64,000 nucleotides of DNA, from contig NZ_JAGGLR010000035.1 of the NCBI RefSeq assembly GCF_017874715.1, positions 1-64,000 of the forward strand. Reading direction: 5' to 3'. The position numbers and the translations under genes were made by a program. Below are positions 60,141 to 64,000 of the stretch, in pieces. The notes beneath the pieces are model-generated. The model was given only the letters and a program-made list of their open reading frames with translations. It was not told where the DNA came from and ran no database searches. The stretch comes from Streptomyces iranensis (GTDB taxonomy: Bacteria > Actinomycetota > Actinomycetes > Streptomycetales > Streptomycetaceae). Within the stretch, counting starts at the first letter, position 1, and each line of letters starts with the position of its first letter.

Positions 60141-61003
60141 GTTCCCTCCTGCTGCTGACCAACGCACTCCAGCCCTCGACGGAGGTGCTCCCCGCCCTCG
60201 GCCTGCTGCTGCACAGCGTGCGGGTGGCCCCCGCCGAAGGCCCCGCCCTGGTGGACACCCCGGGCGCCGATGTCATCCTGATCGACGGCCGTCGCGATCT
60301 GCCGCAGGTGCGCAGCCTGTGTCAGCTGCTGCGGTCCACCGGCCCTGGCTGTCCGCTGATCCTGGTGGTGACCGAGGGCGGGCTCGCCGCCGTCACCGCC
60401 GACTGGGGCATCGACGACGTCCTGCTGGACACCGCGGGCCCGGCGGAGGTCGAGGCCCGGCTGCGGCTGGCCACGGGCCGTCAGCAGATCACCACCGACG
60501 ACAGCCCGATGGAGATCCGCAACGGCGATCTGTCGGTCGACGAGGCCACCTACAGCGCCAAGCTCAAGGGGCGTGTGCTCGATCTCACATTCAAGGAGTT
60601 CGAGCTGCTGAAGTACCTGGCCCAGCACCCCGGCCGGGTCTTCACCCGGGCGCAGCTGCTCCAGGAGGTCTGGGGGTACGACTACTTCGGCGGCACCCGC
60701 ACCGTGGACGTCCACGTCCGGCGGCTGCGCGCCAAACTGGGCCCGGAGCACGAGTCCCTGATCGGCACGGTGCGGAACGTGGGCTACCGCTTCGTCGCGC
60801 CGGAGAAGGTCGAGCGCGCCGCGGAGGAGGCCCGAGCCAAGGCGGCGGCGCGGGACGCCGGAGCGGGCGGCGCGGCGCGGGGCGGGCACCCCGACGGCGC
60901 GGCCGGCTCCACGGGCTCCACGGGCTCCACGGGCTCCACGGGCTCCACGGGCTCCACGGGCTCCGTGGCGAGGACCGCTGCCGCACGACCGGCCAACAGC
61001 TAG
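60137..61003 (+). CDS. glnR: Nitrogen master regulator GlnR
   Basis: A 288-residue OmpR-type orphan response regulator. The start [20 protein letters not shown] and Asp50 in [11 protein letters not shown] match GlnR, in which Asp50 is not phosphorylated but supports dimerisation. The DNA-binding domain (about 150-225) ends [13 protein letters not shown]. It activates glnA, amtB-glnK-glnD, nir and other nitrogen genes when nitrogen is scarce. After residue 230 comes a variable tail with Gly-Ser-Thr repeats made by a 9-nt DNA repeat. From memory it is followed by the same LacI regulator and protease in S. coelicolor. Confidence 0.95.
   Translation: [288 protein letters not shown]
60905..60967 (+). 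repeat. Nine-nucleotide repeat inside glnR
   Basis: GGCTCCACG is repeated six times exactly and once imperfectly, encoding Gly-Ser-Thr units in the GlnR tail. Copy-number changes would keep the frame. Confidence 0.95.
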
Positions 61004-61026
61004 CTGGACCCGCGTAGACTTCGCGC

Positions 61027-62049
61027 GTGGCCAAGGTGACGCGGGATGATGTGGCAAGGCTTGCGGGAACGTCGACCGCGGTCGTCAGTTACGTCATCAA
61101 TAACGGACCCCGGCCGGTCGCCCCGGCCACGCGCGAGCGGGTGCTCGCCGCGATCAAGGAGCTCGGCTACCGGCCGGACCGGGTCGCGCAGGCGATGGCG
61201 AGCCGCCGGACCGATCTCATAGGGCTGATCGTTCCGGACGCCCGGCAGCCGTTCTTCGCGGAGATGGCGCACGCCGTCGAGCAGGCGGCCGCCGAGCGCG
61301 GAAAGATGGTGCTGGTCGGCAACTCGGACTACCTGGACGAGCGCGAGGTGCACTATCTGCGCGCCTTCCTGGGGATGCGGGTGTCCGGGCTGATCCTCAT
61401 CAGCCAGGGCCCGAGCGAGAACGCGGCGGCCGAGATCGAGGCGTGGGACGCCCGGGTGGTGCTGCTGCACGAGCGGCCCGAGGCGATCGACGACGTGGCG
61501 GTGGTGCTGGACGACGTCGGAGGCGCGCAGCTCGCGGTGCGGCATCTGCTGGAGCACGGCCATGACTATGTGGCCTGCCTCGGCGGCACCGAGATAACCC
61601 CGACCGTCGGCGACCCGGTCACCGACCATGTGGAGGGCTGGCGCCGCGCGATGCACGAGGCCGGGCGGCCGACCGACGGGCGGCTCTTCCAGGCCCCTTA
61701 CAACCGGTACGACGCCTATAAGGTCGCCCTCGATCTGCTCGCCGGTCCCGACCGGCCCCCGGCCATCTTCTGCGCCACCGACGACCAGGCGTTCGGGGTG
61801 CTGCGGGCGGCGCGTGAGCTGCGGATCGATGTCCCCGGGGAACTGGCGGTGGCCGGTTTCGACGACGTGAAGGAAGCCCACCTCACCGACCCTCCGCTGA
61901 CCACGGTCGGCTCCGACCGCCCCGCGATGGCGCGCGCCGCGGTCGACCTCGTCCTGGACGACGGCGTCCGCGTCTCCGGCTCCCGCCGCGAACGCGTCAA
62001 GCAGTTCCCCTCGGCCCTGGTGGTCCGCCACTCCTGCGGTTGCGCATAG
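61027..62049 (+). CDS. LacI-family transcriptional regulator
   Basis: A 340-residue regulator: LacI helix-turn-helix at the start (VTRDDVARLAGTSTAVVSYV, NNGPRPVAPATRERVLAAI) with hinge helix, then a periplasmic-binding-protein-like ligand domain (IGLIVPDARQPFFAEMAHAV, ATDDQAFGVLRAARELRI, VAGFDDVKEAH). It probably binds a sugar-like ligand and represses a transport or catabolic operon not in view. GTG at 61027 has no strong ribosome site; it follows the glnR stop by 23 bp. Confidence 0.93.
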   Translation: MAKVTRDDVARLAGTSTAVVSYVINNGPRPVAPATRERVLAAIKELGYRPDRVAQAMASRRTDLIGLIVPDARQPFFAEMAHAVEQAAAERGKMVLVGNSDYLDEREVHYLRAFLGMRVSGLILISQGPSENAAAEIEAWDARVVLLHERPEAIDDVAVVLDDVGGAQLAVRHLLEHGHDYVACLGGTEITPTVGDPVTDHVEGWRRAMHEAGRPTDGRLFQAPYNRYDAYKVALDLLAGPDRPPAIFCATDDQAFGVLRAARELRIDVPGELAVAGFDDVKEAHLTDPPLTTVGSDRPAMARAAVDLVLDDGVRVSGSRRERVKQFPSALVVRHSCGCA

Positions 62050-62068
62050 CGCTTCGCGCTTCTGCCCG

Positions 62069-62782
62069 TCAGGGGCGGGCGTGAACGCCGATGCCGCCGG
62101 AGACGGTGAGGTTGTCGCCGGTGATGTAGCCCGCGGCGTCCGAGGCGAGGAAGGCCACGGCTTCGGCGATGTCGGCGGGAGCGCCGACGCGGCCGAGCGG
62201 GACGTCCCGGGCCCAGGAGTCGATCATTTCCCGGGAGACGCCCAACTTGCTGTAGGCGGGGGTGTCGATCATTCCCGGGCTGACGGCGTTGACGCGGATG
62301 CGGCGGGGGGCGAGTTCGAGCGCGAGGGACCGCATGAGGGGCAGCAGGGCGCCCTTGGCGGCTGTCATGGCGGCTCCGAGCCCTTCGCCGGCGCCCACGG
62401 TGAACACGACCGAGGCGCCCTCGTTGAGGAGCGGGAGCGCCTTTTGCAGGGTGAAGAAGTTGCCCTTGACGTTGATGTCGAACAGGGCGTCGAAGGCGTC
62501 TTCGTCGGTTGACTCGAGCGGGCCGGGACGGGAGCTGCCCGCGTTGAGGAAGAGCAGGTCGAGGGAGCCGAATCGGCGGCGTGCCCGGTCCATCGCATGG
62601 TCGATGTCCGGCAGGGACCGTGCGTCGGCCCGGACGACCATGACGTCTTCGGGAAGTCCGGCGTTGGCGACATTGCCGACACCGGTCACCATGACGCGGT
62701 AGCCGCGGGAGTGGAGCAGTTCGGCGGTCGCCTTACCGATGCCGCTGGTGCCACCGGTGATCAGAGCTGCGGGTGCGGACAT
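62069..62782 (-). CDS. Short-chain dehydrogenase/reductase
   Basis: A 237-residue SDR with LITGGTSGIGKATAELL (cofactor), LFLNAGSSRPG (a variant of NNAG) and the helix MTAAKGALLPLMRSLALELA. The last contains only Ala-Ala-Lys after Thr, not the usual Tyr-x-x-x-Lys, so the catalytic Tyr appears to be missing and oxidoreductase activity is uncertain. The end DNLTVSGGIGVHARP is typical. It is divergent from a TetR gene with two matching operators between them. ATG at 62782 is used. Confidence 0.88.
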   Translation of the reverse strand: MSAPAALITGGTSGIGKATAELLHSRGYRVMVTGVGNVANAGLPEDVMVVRADARSLPDIDHAMDRARRRFGSLDLLFLNAGSSRPGPLESTDEDAFDALFDINVKGNFFTLQKALPLLNEGASVVFTVGAGEGLGAAMTAAKGALLPLMRSLALELAPRRIRVNAVSPGMIDTPAYSKLGVSREMIDSWARDVPLGRVGAPADIAEAVAFLASDAAGYITGDNLTVSGGIGVHARP

Positions 62783-62836
62783 GATGCGTTCCTTTGCGTG
62801 TCGCTGGGAGACATTCATTGGCAGCGTACGTCAACT

Positions 62837-62877
62837 TGGCAGAGACTGTCAGAAGTAGTGTGAGTGTCAGCCTGGCA
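62837..62877. promoter_or_regulatory. Two operators between SDR and TetR genes
   Basis: Site 1 (62837-62851) is TGGCAG-AGA-CTGTCA and site 2 (62865-62877) is TGTCAG-C-CTGGCA: both have TGnCAG and CTGnCA arms. They lie in the 116-bp gap between the divergent genes. Site 2 covers the likely -35 region of the TetR gene. Confidence 0.78.
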
Positions 62878-62886
62878 GCGCTGAGC

Positions 62887-62892
62887 TAATCT
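62887..62892 (+). promoter_or_regulatory. Likely -10 box for a leaderless tetR transcript
   Basis: TAATCT lies 6 nt before the ATG of the TetR gene, so transcription would start at or next to the A of the start codon. No ribosome site is present between them. Confidence 0.6.
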
Positions 62893-62898
62893 GGTGGC

Positions 62899-63507
62899 AT
62901 GAAGCAGGAAGGCAGGACGGCGCCGGGCGCACCGGCCACGCTGTGGGACCGGACCCGGCAGCTGGCCTCCCAGGAGATCCTCGAGACGGCTCTGCGCCTG
63001 TTCACCGAGCAGGGGTACGACGAGACGACCATCGCCCAGATCGCCCGGGAGGCCGGTGTCTCCCAGCGCACCCTCTTCCGCTACTTCGGCACCAAGGAAG
63101 ACCTTCTCGGCGGCGACCAGGGCCGGTTCGGGCAAGTCCTGACGGACACGATCGGCGAACAGCCCGCCGAAGCCGGTGTCTGGGAGGCCCTGCGCGCGGG
63201 GGTCGCCGCCGTACTGGCCCTGCACGACAGCCGCGAACAGGCCCTTGAGCGGTTCCGACTCCTGCACAACACCGCCTCGCTGCGCGCCGGTTGGCTCGAA
63301 AAGCGGCTGCGGTTCCAGGAGGACCTGCTGCCGCTCGTCGAGGCGCGCATGGGCGCCGCTGTCGGCAGTGCGGATCCGAGGGCCCGCGCGGTGGTCGCGA
63401 CGGCGTTCGCGTGCCTGGACGCCGCATCGATGGCGTGGGTCGACAACGACGGTAAGGGCGACATCTTGGACCTGTACGACGAGTGTCTGGCCGCGGTGCG
63501 CGGCTGA
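62899..63507 (+). CDS. TetR-family regulator
   Basis: A 202-residue TetR protein: DNA-binding domain about residues 20-66 (EILETALRLFTEQGYDETTI, AREAGVSQRTLFRYFGTKED) and a helical ligand domain (ERFRLLHNTASLRAGWLEKR). It is divergent from the SDR gene and very probably regulates it and itself through the two sites in between. ATG at 62899 is preceded by no ribosome site but by a -10-like TAATCT, suggesting a leaderless mRNA. Confidence 0.93.
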   Translation: MKQEGRTAPGAPATLWDRTRQLASQEILETALRLFTEQGYDETTIAQIAREAGVSQRTLFRYFGTKEDLLGGDQGRFGQVLTDTIGEQPAEAGVWEALRAGVAAVLALHDSREQALERFRLLHNTASLRAGWLEKRLRFQEDLLPLVEARMGAAVGSADPRARAVVATAFACLDAASMAWVDNDGKGDILDLYDECLAAVRG

Positions 63508-63604
63508 CCCGCGGCGACACCCTTATGTCGGGCATACCGACTTCTGGTGGGGTTCTCAGCGGGCACTCACGGGACTCTCATACTCCGGCCGCACAGTCAT
63601 AGAC

Positions 63605-64000
63605 ATGACGGACAGCACACGCCGCAGCGGCGCAGACGAGCCCTATCCCTACGCGTACGGCGGCGGTGCGGGGTATCCCGATCCGCCCGGGTATCAGCCC
63701 CAGCAGCCGGTCACCACGCCGTCCGGGGTCACCGTTTGGCCGGGTGACGGCAGTGGCAGTGGCAGTGGCGGGAGCGGGAGCGGCGCGGGGGAGGACGGCG
63801 GCGCGTTCGCGAGTGAGGGGGCGCACGGGGGCGGGGGGCGGCGCAGGGCGCGGGCCTCGCGGCCGGTCGCGCTGATCGCGGCCGTGGCGGCGGTCTCGGC
63901 GCTCGTGGGCGGCGGCGCGGCCGCGCTGGTCACCCACGCCACCCAGAAGGCCGACACCACGATCTCCACTCCCGTGGTCAACGCCAAGTCCAGCAGCAAC
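63605..64000 (+). CDS. Start of a membrane-anchored serine protease (HtrA/trypsin-like), partial
   Basis: The frame from ATG 63605 runs off the window. It encodes a Tyr/Gly/Pro-rich cytoplasmic N-terminus, a Ser-Gly-rich linker (GSGSGSGGSGSGAG), a membrane helix (VALIAAVAAVSALVGGGAAA) and the start of an extracellular part (STPVVNAKSSSN). This beginning is typical of Streptomyces HtrA-like proteases, and the gene after the glnR-LacI pair in S. coelicolor is, from memory, a trypsin-like protease. The catalytic domain lies outside the window, so the call rests on the N-terminus and context. Confidence 0.65.
   Translation, partial: MTDSTRRSGADEPYPYAYGGGAGYPDPPGYQPQQPVTTPSGVTVWPGDGSGSGSGGSGSGAGEDGGAFASEGAHGGGGRRRARASRPVALIAAVAAVSALVGGGAAALVTHATQKADTTISTPVVNAKSSSN

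Overview
The window looks like about 64 kb of chromosome from a Streptomyces or a close relative. GC is high throughout, GTG starts are common, and several genes and gene orders match what I remember of the Streptomyces core: csoR, pitH2 and pstSCAB, nur, rsiG (formerly amfC), a CysA-type rhodanese, and glnR followed by a LacI regulator and a trypsin-like protease. These synteny statements are from memory and were not checked by a search.

Layout. 1-133: 3' end of a 5S rRNA and its terminator, then a scrap of a LuxR-type helix-turn-helix. 315-8099 (minus): a type-IV-secretion-like set (degenerate TraD-like protein, VirB4-like ATPase, SCO6880-family protein, TrbL/VirB6-like membrane protein, VirB8-like protein, pilin-like membrane peptide). 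It is followed by a DUF397 protein and a lytic transglycosylase/NlpC wall hydrolase. 10.1-14.5 kb: PAP2 phosphatase, secreted FAD oxidase, lipoprotein and small proteins. 14.7-21.4 kb: copper sensor CsoR with a perfect operator, the DUF47-Pit phosphate carrier and the pstSCAB uptake operon behind a four-unit PHO box. 21.6-26.4 kb: NlpC/P60 protein, macrodomain protein, PP2C phosphatase with a degenerate receiver, DUF2516 protein, HbhA-like protein and an XRE regulator with a palindromic operator.

26.5-37.8 kb is an accessory region rich in broken genes: a disrupted minus-strand gene, two frameshifted tyrosine-recombinase genes around an XRE gene, a YCII-like protein, a Tn3-type end with a collapsed transposase, a primase zinc-finger scrap, an IS701-like element that appears to carry a short-chain dehydrogenase (SDR) gene between its ends, an aldo/keto reductase, a second partial SDR copy and an MmyB-like regulator. 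37.7-45 kb holds small regulatory cassettes: an ECF42-type sigma factor with its YCII/DGPF partner, TetR plus a DrrAB-like ABC exporter, and SoxR opposite an FMN reductase.

45-64 kb returns to core-like content: Eis-like acetyltransferase, RsiG (c-di-GMP-dependent anti-WhiG factor), D-aminoacyl-tRNA deacylase, YgfZ, the nickel regulator Nur, nitrobindin, DsrE, DUF3099, DUF1416 with rhodanese behind a cysteine-rich leader peptide, LmeA-like protein, a Gln-rich membrane protein coupled to a MoaD-like protein, a heterodimeric ABC exporter, a hydrolase, the nitrogen regulator GlnR behind a coupled 19-codon upstream ORF, a LacI regulator, a TetR/SDR pair and the start of a secreted serine protease. 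Nutrient and metal control recurs (phosphate, nitrogen, nickel, copper, sulfur). The least explained parts are the secretion-like set, the cargo-bearing IS element and the glnR leader.
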